DNA of 64,000 nt from Leptospiraceae bacterium (GCA_022402465.1 JAKRSH010000043.1:62001-126000), one strand, 5' to 3'; counted from the first letter of the stretch, positions 47,868-57,184 are shown. Numbers and translations are program-made. The notes: a model not told the origin generated them from the letters alone.

Positions 47868-47896
47868 ATTAAATTCCCTTTGATTTATGTTGTCAA
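47868..47896 (-). promoter_or_regulatory. Promoter of the hydrogenase-like/SulP operon
   Basis: On the minus strand -35 TTGACA (47891-47896), 17-bp spacer, -10 TTTAAT (47868-47873). Start is predicted near 47861, so the mRNA for the 106-residue ORF would be nearly leaderless. Divergent from the LolD-type gene. Confidence 0.7.
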
Positions 47897-47914
47897 CAAG
47901 AATGGTTTTTTCTT

Positions 47915-48586
47915 ATGATACGAATCCAGAATTTAGAAAAAAATTATAGAATTGGCAGTACTTCTGTAAATGCATTGAAGAATGTAAGTCTAGAAGTATC
48001 TGAATCACAATTTGTTACTTTGATGGGACCCTCTGGTTCAGGCAAATCCTCACTGCTCAACATACTTGCTTCCATAGACAAACCAGATAAGGGCTCAGTT
48101 GAAGTTTTCGGATTTGATCTAAATGCCCTTAGCCAGAAAGAATTGAACCACTATAGAAGATCAACGGTGGGAATCATTTTTCAATTTTTCAACCTACTCC
48201 CTTATCTATCTGCACTAGAAAATGTTAGCCTACCCTTATACTTAGCAGGTGTCCCTACGAATCTTGCTCATAAACGAGCTGCTCTTTGCTTAGAAATGGT
48301 AGGCTTGAAAGATAGGATGCTGCACAAACCTACAGAACTTTCAGGAGGCGAGCAACAAAGAGTCGCTATCGCAAGATCTATTGTTCACAATCCGAAACTA
48401 CTTCTTGCAGATGAACCAACAGGCAATCTTGATTCAGATACAAGTCATAAAATTATGGAATTGCTACTTCACCTCCGAAAGGAAAATGGTTTTACCCTTT
48501 GGATAGTAACTCACAATCCTGCCATTGGAAGTTTAGGTGACATTCAAATTCATTTGAAAGATGGTAAAATGCTGGATGAATCTTAA
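47915..48586 (+). CDS. ABC transporter ATP-binding protein, LolD/MacB type
   Basis: 223 residues. Walker A GPSGSGKSSLL, Q-loop GIIFQFFNLLP, signature LSGGEQQRVAIARS, Walker B LLLADEPTGNLDSDT, switch His in VTHNP. The length and GNLDS match LolD/MacB/FtsE-type ATPases for ABC systems with an FtsX-type permease. The permease start lies within its last codons (overlap), implying translational coupling. Confidence 0.93.
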   Translation: MIRIQNLEKNYRIGSTSVNALKNVSLEVSESQFVTLMGPSGSGKSSLLNILASIDKPDKGSVEVFGFDLNALSQKELNHYRRSTVGIIFQFFNLLPYLSALENVSLPLYLAGVPTNLAHKRAALCLEMVGLKDRMLHKPTELSGGEQQRVAIARSIVHNPKLLLADEPTGNLDSDTSHKIMELLLHLRKENGFTLWIVTHNPAIGSLGDIQIHLKDGKMLDES

Positions 48587-51020
48587 ATTATATTTTAATT
48601 TTCTCTTTGTTTACCTCTCCCAACAAAAGATACGAAATGCACTCATCCTAATTGGGATATCACTCGGTATTGCACTCTTTGTCTCGACTGGCTATAATGG
48701 AATGCGTGCTGAGAAATCCTTAATTGATTTTTCTTTAGGATTTAACAGTACAGATTTCCAATACAGAATCTCTGGATATAAAAATGACCTACCAGAAGAA
48801 ATCATAGGAGAAATCTTTTACAATCCAAGATTAGAGACCATTCGTAAAATCTCACCCAGTTTAAAAAAAGATATAAACATAGAACTTTCCAATGGAGATT
48901 CAATCTATTTACCAATTCTAGGTTTAAATCTTTTCGAGGAAGGAATCCCTGAATCAAGTTCAACTAACCAACAATACTCTATTTTATTTACAAGAGCTTT
49001 ATTCGAGAAGATTAAAAATGAATCTCAGATTAAAATTTTATTCGACAAAGATGAAATTACTTTTGATTTATCAGAGATTGGAATTCTAGAAAATGAAGGT
49101 GGTATGTATGCTGTTTTAGATTTAGAAATTCTTCAATCTTACCTTGGGGTGCAAGATAATATAAGTTTTATCTATCTCTATGCAAGCGAGCCTACACCAG
49201 CAATCGAAGAAGAAATAGTAAATGTTTTAAAAAAATACCCAAGTGCCAAATTAGAATCGAAACAGGATATCTTAAGACGTGCAGAAGGTGCTTTAAAATC
49301 CTTTCGCATGAATCTATTGGTCGTTTCTTTAATCTCTGTTTTAATTTCATTGTTTATGATTTCACAGAATCTATCAGGACTTTATTTTCAAAGAAGAAAG
49401 GAATTGGCAATCCTTAGAAGCATAGGAGCAAGTGCAAGAACTAGCTTTTTACTCTTTCTTTCCCAGGCTTTGGTTTTAGGGATTCCTGGAACTCTTTTAG
49501 GGATTTATTTGGGAATAGGATTCACTGAGTTATTTTCAATATCTGAGACAACTGTAACTAGTAGCGAACAAGTTCTTTCCTACAAACAATTGCCATGGAA
49601 TCTCATCTATCTTAGTCTCATAGTAGGAGTGTTTGGTTCTCTTCTTGCTGGAGTTCTTCCTTCTTTTCGAGCATCTAACACATCACCTATGGGCATTATT
49701 CGAGAAGCCAATTCTCAAAAGTTACCAACTAAATTTTATACGATTTTTCTTATTACAGGAATCAGTATGATACTTCCAAGCTATGCTTTGGCTTTCGGAT
49801 TTGAGAAAAATACTTTTACTGGATTTCTCGCGATAGGGATGTTGTTATTTGGACAGATCCTTTTATTTCCTCCCGTATTTAGATTTTTTGCAAGTATTGC
49901 TCCCAAAAATCTTCCAAGCTTCAAAATCGGAGTTGAGGAAATTCTTCAAAGACCCTTAGGCAACACCTTTGCTTCGGGCACTTTTATGCTATCCATATCT
50001 TTATTGCTCACGCTTTCTACTTTAACAGCAAGTTACAAGAAATCTTTGTTAGACTGGGTAGATAGGGAAAATCCTTTTGACTATTCCATTGTTAATTCCT
50101 ATCATTTAGAAAATGGAATCAGTGGCGGCGTGAGTAAAACAATCCTTGCGGATCTTAAGACAATGGATGAGATAGAGAGCATTGATCCGTTTATTATTAT
50201 TTCTCAATTTGAAATAGGATCCAAAGTTTATACCATCCATGCTCTTCCTTTTGCAGAAAATGAAACAAGAGAAAATTCTATTTTCATATCATCCAATCTT
50301 GCATTCTTAGAAAATCTTAAGAAGGGAGACTCTCTTTCTATACCAACCAAACTTTCAGGAAGTATTGACTTTACCATTTTAGGTGATAAAGAACATTTTT
50401 TTTCAGAACGAGGGACCATTCTCATGGATCTTGATCTTTATGAAAAATACTTTGGAATTGAATCCTTTAATTCCATTCGTATCAAACTTAGAAAGAATGT
50501 GGATCCTGATTTATTTCTTCAGAGCTTAAAGATGAAATTCACTAAGGAACCACAACTCGTTATTTTTGATTCAGAAGGTTTGAAAAATATATATCTTTCT
50601 GGCTTGGACAAAGTTTTTGGAACTCTAGAATCCTTAAAATGGACTGCACTTTTTATTTCAACGATTTCAATTTTTGCAGCCATTTTACATGGTTTATACG
50701 ACAAATTAAAGCTATTTGGTACACTTAGTATCCTTGGAGCTACGCAAAGACAGATTTTTGCAACCATGTTTTCAAGTGCTCTAAGCTTAACACTCTCTGG
50801 AGCCGTAGTTGGTATAATATCTGCATTGAGTTTGATTCCTGTAGTACTTTATGTAATCAATAAAAATGCCTTTGGTTGGACACTGCAATTTGAATTTCCT
50901 TGGATTAGCATACCAATCCTCCTTATCTCAGTTCCCCTGCTTTCTTTTTTTGCTAGTCTCTACCCTTTTTGGAAAATCCAGAGAGAATCTCTACGAAATA
51001 TATTTCATGATGAAGCATAA
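48576..51020 (+). CDS. FtsX-like ABC permease
   Basis: About 814 residues from the ATG at 48576 (48561 also possible). TM1 follows the N-terminus, then a large periplasmic region, three TMs (two FtsX-type blocks, LLVVSLISVLISLFMISQNLSGLYFQRRKELAILRSIGAS and its C-terminal counterpart FGTLSILGATQRQIFATMFSSAL), as in predicted lipoprotein-export or cell-wall ABC permeases with two FtsX domains. Partner of the upstream ATPase; possible lipoprotein-release or antibiotic-efflux type. No substrate can be read. Confidence 0.88.
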   Translation: MNLKLYFNFLFVYLSQQKIRNALILIGISLGIALFVSTGYNGMRAEKSLIDFSLGFNSTDFQYRISGYKNDLPEEIIGEIFYNPRLETIRKISPSLKKDINIELSNGDSIYLPILGLNLFEEGIPESSSTNQQYSILFTRALFEKIKNESQIKILFDKDEITFDLSEIGILENEGGMYAVLDLEILQSYLGVQDNISFIYLYASEPTPAIEEEIVNVLKKYPSAKLESKQDILRRAEGALKSFRMNLLVVSLISVLISLFMISQNLSGLYFQRRKELAILRSIGASARTSFLLFLSQALVLGIPGTLLGIYLGIGFTELFSISETTVTSSEQVLSYKQLPWNLIYLSLIVGVFGSLLAGVLPSFRASNTSPMGIIREANSQKLPTKFYTIFLITGISMILPSYALAFGFEKNTFTGFLAIGMLLFGQILLFPPVFRFFASIAPKNLPSFKIGVEEILQRPLGNTFASGTFMLSISLLLTLSTLTASYKKSLLDWVDRENPFDYSIVNSYHLENGISGGVSKTILADLKTMDEIESIDPFIIISQFEIGSKVYTIHALPFAENETRENSIFISSNLAFLENLKKGDSLSIPTKLSGSIDFTILGDKEHFFSERGTILMDLDLYEKYFGIESFNSIRIKLRKNVDPDLFLQSLKMKFTKEPQLVIFDSEGLKNIYLSGLDKVFGTLESLKWTALFISTISIFAAILHGLYDKLKLFGTLSILGATQRQIFATMFSSALSLTLSGAVVGIISALSLIPVVLYVINKNAFGWTLQFEFPWISIPILLISVPLLSFFASLYPFWKIQRESLRNIFHDEA

Positions 51021-51085
51021 ATGATAATAAAAAAATTTATTTGAAAAATACTTGCAAGTTCTAATCTCTAGCAGAAATATAAATT

Positions 51086-51970
51086 ATGGGTTCAAAGGTC
51101 AAAATTGGTTTAGAATTAGCAGAACTCATCAAAACTGAAAATCTAGGTGGGAAGGAACGTTTACCGAATACTGAGACCCACATGAAGCAATGGTGTGCTC
51201 ACTTTGCACTTGATGAAAAAGCATTGAGAGAGATTCTTACGAATCTAAGAGACGCACATTATATTTTTATTATTAATATCGTTCTACCAGATCCAAATCT
51301 CTATCTTCCTAGCATTGACTCTTATGCCTATGCAGATCCAAGTTTGCTTAATGATTTGAAGCGGTATTCAGAAAATCGATTAGAAAAAACTTACGAATCC
51401 ACTTTTTACAAAAAGAAATCACCATTCCAAATCACAAGAGAGCTCTTTCCTAAAATCAAAGAATTCAACAACAGTGCTATGGGCAAATGCTTAAATGAGT
51501 CTGTTATGTTAGACGAATTCATAAGAGTGTTAACTAACGTACCTTTTGAATTTGCTGATCAATGGAGAGCAGCTAAGCTCAGAGAAATTTATTCCGAAGA
51601 AGAAGAGGAAACACCTCATATTGAGGAAGAATTAGCAGCAAAAGCAAGAGCCATGGATCAACCTAGCGGAAAGGAATATATCGAGAATCCTAAATCTGCC
51701 TGGTCTAAGATAACTACTAATTTTTCTATAGAGTTTCTATTGCGAATTCACTTTAGAAAATATGAGTTCGATGTTGTTAAAAAATTAATCCTCAAAGGTA
51801 AAATCCAATCTGAAACAGATCTAAAATTTATACGTGATACTCTTCAATTAATGGAAAGTCGAACAAACCAAGATCCAATTTTAAAAAGACATATGAACGA
51901 AATGATAGAGCTAAGACGACTCGCTCAGACAAAATTAAATATCCTCAGAACATCCCCAAAGAGCTACTAA
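51086..51970 (+). CDS. Uncharacterised protein, 294 residues
   Basis: No domain recognised. Cytoplasmic-looking, helical, with an N-terminal segment that could be a winged-helix (KALREILTNLRDAHYIFIINIVLPD) and acidic linker EEEEETPHIEEE near 175. No signal or TM. Its last 26 bp overlap the convergent 51945 gene. Leptospira-type orphan is likely. Confidence 0.65.
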   Translation: MGSKVKIGLELAELIKTENLGGKERLPNTETHMKQWCAHFALDEKALREILTNLRDAHYIFIINIVLPDPNLYLPSIDSYAYADPSLLNDLKRYSENRLEKTYESTFYKKKSPFQITRELFPKIKEFNNSAMGKCLNESVMLDEFIRVLTNVPFEFADQWRAAKLREIYSEEEEETPHIEEELAAKARAMDQPSGKEYIENPKSAWSKITTNFSIEFLLRIHFRKYEFDVVKKLILKGKIQSETDLKFIRDTLQLMESRTNQDPILKRHMNEMIELRRLAQTKLNILRTSPKSY

Positions 51971-52688
51971 ACTCTATAAACACTTGGTAGAAGAAAATTG
52001 CCACCAGGATGAAAATAATTTTTCTTCTTGTTTGATAGATCCCTGTGTATTCTTGCTGTTTCTGGTCCACACCATACAAAAAATAAATCAACAAATTAAT
52101 GTTAATAAATAAAAATAAAGTCTTAAAATTTAGGAAGGGTATATTATTTTTATAAAGTAGCAAAAAACAAACTAAATAGATTAAACTAGGAAGTAGAAAG
52201 TAAAACATACGTTTTGTGAAAAAGTTGCCAGTTTGCTCATTCCATTCGTGCTTTAACTTTGATAGCTTTTCAATTAATCCAACAAATTCTTTGTGATCTT
52301 TTAAATTGATTAAAGATATCGCTCTTTCTTCCCATTCTAAGATAATCCGAGGAAAGGATTTGTATTCACCGACTTGGATTTTGACAAGTCCAGCTAGGTT
52401 CATTTCATTTACTTCAACCTTACCTTCGAATTGGATTAAATTCTTTCCTCGAATAACAAAGGCAGTTTCTGAAAGTAATTTGATTTGTTTTAGAAAATTT
52501 CTATAAAGAAAGATAGCAAGAAAAATGCTAAGTGGAATAAAAATTTTTAGAAAATCCATCCTAGCTTCCACTTCAACTTGAAAATAATTCCATACCAAAA
52601 AAGCTGTGAATGAAAGCAAAACAACTGCTAGACGAGTTAGGAGTTTTTTTCTGTAAAGTGTTACATCATAGCTAAAAATTCTTTCCAT
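51945..52688 (-). CDS. Uncharacterised membrane protein
   Basis: 247 residues from the Met at 52688 (the longer start at 52736 overlaps pyrE). Four TM helices, two near the N-terminus and two near the C-terminus; a middle soluble segment holds KIQVGEYKSFPRIILEWEERAISLI. No family recognised. Starts 4 bp after pyrE ends and probably is co-transcribed with pyrE and the GGDEF gene. Confidence 0.65.
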   Translation of the reverse strand: MERIFSYDVTLYRKKLLTRLAVVLLSFTAFLVWNYFQVEVEARMDFLKIFIPLSIFLAIFLYRNFLKQIKLLSETAFVIRGKNLIQFEGKVEVNEMNLAGLVKIQVGEYKSFPRIILEWEERAISLINLKDHKEFVGLIEKLSKLKHEWNEQTGNFFTKRMFYFLLPSLIYLVCFLLLYKNNIPFLNFKTLFLFININLLIYFLYGVDQKQQEYTGIYQTRRKIIFILVAIFFYQVFIEFSSSLGMF

Positions 52689-52692
52689 TCGA

Positions 52693-53244
52693 CTAGAAGA
52701 AATCCGATTTCTTAAATAAAGAGTACATACGAACACCTTTGGACTCTAAGAATTCGTACCCACCTTCCTCTCTATCCAAAATACAAATACCATCTGTAAT
52801 TTGAATTTCAGATTCTCGTAAAGCTTCGATGGCTTTCCAAGTAGAGCCACCTGTTGTAATTACATCATCCACAACCAAGCAAGATTTTACATTTTGGAAG
52901 AAACCTTCAATTTTTTTCTTAGTTCCATGGTCCTTAGTTTCTTTTCGAACCACCAAGGGATATACTAATTTATTTTGATTCGAATATTCTAATGCTATAC
53001 CATAAGAAATAGGATCAGCTCCTAATGTAAGCCCACCTACCGATTCAGGTTGCAAATTAGTTCGTATACTTGGGATCAAGCCTGATACAAAAACTTGGCA
53101 AAGCAATTTCAAACGGTCAGGGTGTAGTGTGATTTCCTTACAATTAAAATAATGGTTGGATTCTTTCCCTGAGGCCAATGTAAATGGAACATCTGCATAA
53201 CGATAAACATACTGTTTCATTATTTGAAAAAGTTCATTTTTCAT
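52693..53244 (-). CDS. pyrE: Orotate phosphoribosyltransferase
   Basis: 183 residues from the ATG at 53244 (TTG at 53268 rejected as it would overlap the GGDEF gene by 23 bp). The PRPP-binding signature SCLVVDDVITTGGSTWKA is complete, together with FTLASGKESNHYFNCKEI and GGLTLGADPISYGIA. Converts orotate and PRPP to orotidine monophosphate in pyrimidine synthesis. Normal length. It starts right after the GGDEF response regulator. Confidence 0.96.
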   Translation of the reverse strand: MKNELFQIMKQYVYRYADVPFTLASGKESNHYFNCKEITLHPDRLKLLCQVFVSGLIPSIRTNLQPESVGGLTLGADPISYGIALEYSNQNKLVYPLVVRKETKDHGTKKKIEGFFQNVKSCLVVDDVITTGGSTWKAIEALRESEIQITDGICILDREEGGYEFLESKGVRMYSLFKKSDFF

Positions 53245-53245
53245 T

Positions 53246-54241
53246 TCAATAGGATTCTTGGTAGACAATGGCTTGGTTCCTTCCTTTTTCTTTTGCTTTA
53301 TAAAGTGCTTTATCTGCCTTAAGAATTATCTCTTCTTGTTTATCTCTAAGCCAACTTTCCGTGTACTGAGTAGCTACTCCAATACTACAAGTGAGAAAAT
53401 TACTAAATGGAGAATGCTTATGCTGTATTTCAAGTGAGTAAATCTTCTTACAAATTTCATCTGCAATATGCTTGGCACCCTTTGAATTCGTTCGCGGTAG
53501 GATGATAGCAAATTCTTCTCCACCATAACGGGCAACAATATCCCGAGCCCGGGTAACTATTTCATTCAGCATATTTGAGAATTTCTTCAATGCAGAATCT
53601 CCAGCTTGGTGGCCATATTCATCATTGTAACTTTTGAAAAAGTCAATATCTATCATTAATAAACTAAGAGGCTCCTTAGACTTAGGAATATTCTTCCACT
53701 CAGATTCTAAGAATTGATCAAAGTATCGTCTATTATAAACATTAGTCAATGGATCATGAGAAGATATATTCTCTAAATAACGATTCATCATATTTAAAAT
53801 TCTAGTCGTCTCTAAGAGCTCTTCTTCTCTCTTCTTTCGCCTCTCCATTTCAGAGCCTAATCTCAAGGCAGCATTGACTCTAGCTATAAGCTCAGTTTGG
53901 CGTATTGGTGTGGTATTAATATAATCTGTAGCACCCGCATTAAATGCCATATCAATGAAGCTGTCATCGTTGGATGAGGTTATCATTAAGATGGGTAGAT
54001 CTTTGTATTTTTCATGAGCTCGAATGCGTTTGGTAACCTCAATTCCATTCATACCAGGAAGATTGATATCCATGAGAACTAAGTTGTATTCTAAAATTGG
54101 CTTGTTGGATTCTATTTTAAGTTTATCGAGGCAGGTTTCTGCGGAATTAACTATTTCTGTATCTATAGATAGATTCTTACTTAAGATCTTCTGTATAAGT
54201 TGAGCCTTAACTACAGAATCATCAACTATGAGCAGTCGCAT
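53246..54241 (-). CDS. Response regulator with GGDEF domain (diguanylate cyclase)
   Basis: 331 residues. REC domain 1-130: phosphoacceptor Asp in LVLMDINLPGMNG; the usual Lys of the last strand loop is replaced by Thr (NTTPIR). GGDEF domain 165-325: SHDPLTNVYNRRYFDQFL, MIDIDFFKSYNDEYGHQAGDSAL, active site GGEEF and I-site RARD five residues before it. Likely makes cyclic-di-GMP under control of phosphorylation, with product inhibition. Good ribosome binding site (GGAAGGG). Cognate histidine kinase not in the window. Confidence 0.93.
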   Translation of the reverse strand: MRLLIVDDSVVKAQLIQKILSKNLSIDTEIVNSAETCLDKLKIESNKPILEYNLVLMDINLPGMNGIEVTKRIRAHEKYKDLPILMITSSNDDSFIDMAFNAGATDYINTTPIRQTELIARVNAALRLGSEMERRKKREEELLETTRILNMMNRYLENISSHDPLTNVYNRRYFDQFLESEWKNIPKSKEPLSLLMIDIDFFKSYNDEYGHQAGDSALKKFSNMLNEIVTRARDIVARYGGEEFAIILPRTNSKGAKHIADEICKKIYSLEIQHKHSPFSNFLTCSIGVATQYTESWLRDKQEEIILKADKALYKAKEKGRNQAIVYQESY

Positions 54242-54289
54242 ATTCCCTTCCTAATTCTACAATTAAGGAAGGGAACCAAAGGTCAAGTA

Positions 54290-55264
54290 TTAGAGGCGGT
54301 TCTTATCAGAAAGAGCATTTAAAAATTTGGAAATTTTTTGAACTTCTTCTTCCGAAAAATCTTTACCAAGTTGGTGGTGACCCATTTTCTGAATCGCTTC
54401 TTCTAATGTCTTTACACTTCCATCGTGAAAATAGGGAGCAGTAAGAGCAACATTCTTGAGAGAAGAAACTTTGAACATATACTTATCTTCAGGCTTCTTA
54501 GTTAAAGCATAAACTCCTAAATCTTTAGTCTCATATGGGTTAACTTGTCCAAGCTTACGAAAACTATTTCCACCCAAAACTACTCCGTTGTGGCAGGAGT
54601 TACAACCACTATTTAAGAATAATTCTAAGCCTTCCTGCTCGGAAGAAGAAAGTGCAGAATGATCACCAGCAATAAAATCGGTTAGCTTGTCTTTGGTAAT
54701 TAAAGTTCTTTCGAAGGCAGCTATAGCCTCTGCTAGGTTATCATAAGTAATTGAATCCTTTCCAAATGCCTTAGTGAAAAGTTCTGGATATTCTGAACTC
54801 GCCTTAAGCCTTTCGATGACTGCGGCCTCTGATGGCATAGCCATTTCACCTGGGTTCAAGATTGGTCCTTTTGCTTGGGCTTTCAAATCCTCCGCACGGC
54901 CATCCCAAAACTGCTTCACATGAAATGCAGCATTTAAAACTGTTGGGGAATTTCTATCTCCGTTCTTACCAAATGCTCCAGGTGAGGTTGGTAGATTATC
55001 CACCCCAGCTGCCTTACCTTCCACATTGTGGCAGGAGTTACAGGACTGAGTTTTATTCTCAGAGAGAATAGTATCAAAATATAATTTTTTTCCTAATGCA
55101 ACTCTGTCTGCTGTATCTTTTTCTGAGCCAGGTGCAGTTTCAGGAAAAATGCCAAAGTTTAATTTAGCTTTTTTCTGAAGTTCAACTGTTTTCTCAGAAG
55201 GACCACATGCTACAGTAGCGATTGCAAAAGTTAATATGGCTAAGGTTGTTATTTTTCTGTTCAT
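54290..55264 (-). CDS. Dihaem cytochrome c peroxidase (MauG/CcpA family), lipoprotein
   Basis: 324 residues with a lipobox TVAC (Cys20). Two haem-binding CNSCH motifs, near residues 75-79 and 220-224, plus conserved PYFHDGSVKTLEEAI and RNSPTVLNAAF, diagnostic of bacterial di-haem peroxidases that reduce H2O2 to water with cytochrome electrons. The periplasmic face anchor follows from the lipobox. A 51-bp repeat lies just upstream of its start. Confidence 0.93.
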   Translation of the reverse strand: MNRKITTLAILTFAIATVACGPSEKTVELQKKAKLNFGIFPETAPGSEKDTADRVALGKKLYFDTILSENKTQSCNSCHNVEGKAAGVDNLPTSPGAFGKNGDRNSPTVLNAAFHVKQFWDGRAEDLKAQAKGPILNPGEMAMPSEAAVIERLKASSEYPELFTKAFGKDSITYDNLAEAIAAFERTLITKDKLTDFIAGDHSALSSSEQEGLELFLNSGCNSCHNGVVLGGNSFRKLGQVNPYETKDLGVYALTKKPEDKYMFKVSSLKNVALTAPYFHDGSVKTLEEAIQKMGHHQLGKDFSEEEVQKISKFLNALSDKNRL

Positions 55265-55360
55265 AGTTAAAACATTTCATGCAATTTTTAAGAATGCAAG
55301 TTTTTAATTTGTAAACTTAGATAAGAAATCACTATAAGGAAATAGGGAAAAGCTATAACC

Positions 55361-55411
55361 AGCCACCCCCTTAAGGAGGTGGCTCTTTAAAATCCAACTC
55401 CAAGAACAAAA
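55361..55411. repeat. 51-bp direct repeat, copy 1
   Basis: Begins AGCCACC, centre CCCTTAAGGA, then GGTGGCT, followed by CTTTAAAATCCAACTCCAAG. It forms a 10-bp stem with a TTAA loop. Identical to 57092-57142. Contains AAGGAGGTG, the complement of the 16S rRNA 3' end. Confidence 0.9.
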
Positions 55412-55427
55412 AAATCTATATCAAGGA

Positions 55428-56135
55428 TTATTTTTCAATAAGGAAAATACCTTTATTATAAGCTTCTTCCATAGCATTACGATAGGCGCCAGGAATTCGA
55501 TGAGTGTAAAAGGAATATTGGCTATTTTCATCAGTAAACAGCCATGGCAAAAAAACTAAATGTCTGTAGGTTGTTTCAGCATATTCAATTTTCATCTTTT
55601 CAGGAACTTTTGATTTAGGTGAGTAAATTTCAAATTCATTAGATACATAAACCGAATTCCAGGTAGGAATTAGAAAGAGACTAATTGATGTGATAAAATA
55701 AGCTAAAAAAGTTCTTCCTGGATTGTAATGATAACGAATTTTGGTTGAGATCACATTAGAATATTGCTTTCGAATTTCATCTATAGTCTCTCCATCCTTA
55801 ATGAGTACGTGTACAGTCTCAACGCACCGACATTTCACAATTTCAGAAATGATCATTCTTTTAAAATACTCTTGGTTTTGAGGTGGTATAAAGGCGGTTG
55901 AGTCTCTACTAGATCCTATAGGTTGGGCTTGGTCGAAATCTGAAAACTCATCCAATTCAGTTATCTTTTCAATGTAAACTAACACTTCTTTTACCTTCGG
56001 AACTTGTTTAGCAACGATTTTAGGATTGTAATTTAGCTCATATCCTTTATGGATTGATGTTATACAATTCCCAGATGACAAGGCAACGCTGGACAATAGA
56101 AATATTGTTTTTAGCTTATTGAAAACATATTGCAT
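55428..56135 (-). CDS. Uncharacterised lipoprotein, 235 residues
   Basis: Signal sequence with LLSSVALSSGNC, a probable lipobox around Cys24. A possible membrane segment near 145-165 (FLAYFITSISLFLIPTW). No domain recognised. Divergent from the next lipoprotein gene across 51 bp. The repeat copy at 55361 follows its stop. Confidence 0.68.
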   Translation of the reverse strand: MQYVFNKLKTIFLLSSVALSSGNCITSIHKGYELNYNPKIVAKQVPKVKEVLVYIEKITELDEFSDFDQAQPIGSSRDSTAFIPPQNQEYFKRMIISEIVKCRCVETVHVLIKDGETIDEIRKQYSNVISTKIRYHYNPGRTFLAYFITSISLFLIPTWNSVYVSNEFEIYSPKSKVPEKMKIEYAETTYRHLVFLPWLFTDENSQYSFYTHRIPGAYRNAMEEAYNKGIFLIEK

Positions 56136-56186
56136 AATTTAATACACTCGCTTTTAGTTGGTTAAAAACTTATAGGATTGTACATA

Positions 56187-57035
56187 ATGTCAACCATTTT
56201 GAGATTAAAACCAATTTTTTTATTACTATTTACAAGCTTTCTTGTAAATTGTACAACAAATGTTGTTAGAGTTCCCTCGCCTCTAACTGCAAACGAAAAG
56301 AAAAGTCATGGACTTGTAGGTTTAGGTATATTTGCCAACAATCCTAATCATGGAGTAGCAATGTCAGGCTTATTCGACATGGATTCGGGAAGCACATTTA
56401 CAAATGGGCAGGTTACTTTTTCTGAAGTGCTATCTAAAGATTTAAAAAACAATTCAGTAAAAATCAGCCCTTATGGTATAGAAGAACCAATTGCACTCGA
56501 AGAGGTTAACAAAATTCAATATTTAGAAGGGAAAGTGGGTTATTTAGCTCCTTTTTTCGTTGTCTTAACTTTGGATCCAAAGAAGGAATATATCATTTCT
56601 AATTTTACCTACACTTATACCGTCAATTGTGGCCAAAATTGTACAAGGACCGTTATACGAAACTTCGCCTTGGACCCGGTAAAATCCTACAAGGCTTTAC
56701 CCATAAGTGCCAAAGGTGGAGAATTAAAATTTTTGGGAGTTCACATGGGTACAATTGAAAGAACAACCAAAGAAAACCCTTATGGAATTGAAGATGATAA
56801 TAAGGGTATAACCGAACTTTTCTCTGAGATCAAAGTTGCAATGGAAATTGAAGATGCAGAATCCTTTATAAAAGCAAGGAAGAGTGATACCTTGAGAGAA
56901 GTATATTACAACAATTCTGAAGTAAAAAAACAAAATGCTGAAATTAAATTTTTAGATGCTGTGATTAAAGCGTATGATTCGAACAAAGGGTATTGGCATG
57001 AATTAGCTACAAAAAAGCGAGCTTCTATTCAATAG
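56187..57035 (+). CDS. Uncharacterised lipoprotein, about 282 residues
   Basis: Start is the ATG at 56187 (a TTG at 56178 is less likely). FLLLFTSFLVNC is a lipobox. The body is mostly beta with SHGLVGLGIFA and TYTYTVNCGQNCTRTV, then a helical C-terminal third. No family recognised. A repeat copy lies 56 bp after its stop. Confidence 0.68.
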   Translation: MSTILRLKPIFLLLFTSFLVNCTTNVVRVPSPLTANEKKSHGLVGLGIFANNPNHGVAMSGLFDMDSGSTFTNGQVTFSEVLSKDLKNNSVKISPYGIEEPIALEEVNKIQYLEGKVGYLAPFFVVLTLDPKKEYIISNFTYTYTVNCGQNCTRTVIRNFALDPVKSYKALPISAKGGELKFLGVHMGTIERTTKENPYGIEDDNKGITELFSEIKVAMEIEDAESFIKARKSDTLREVYYNNSEVKKQNAEIKFLDAVIKAYDSNKGYWHELATKKRASIQ

Positions 57036-57091
57036 TCGAATTCAAAATATATGAATATACTATCATAGGATGTTTGTATACTTTGCATCTT

Positions 57092-57142
57092 AGCCACCCC
57101 CTTAAGGAGGTGGCTCTTTAAAATCCAACTCCAAGAACAAAA
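57092..57142. repeat. 51-bp direct repeat, copy 2
   Basis: Identical 51 bp to 55361-55411, same orientation, 1.7 kb away, between two convergent genes. Minus-strand RNA folds with a G-U pair where the plus strand has C-A, so structure is better on the minus-strand transcript. Confidence 0.9.
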
Positions 57143-57184
57143 TTTTCTTTTTCTGGTCAAAAAGTAGCGATTTCCTTATTCACT

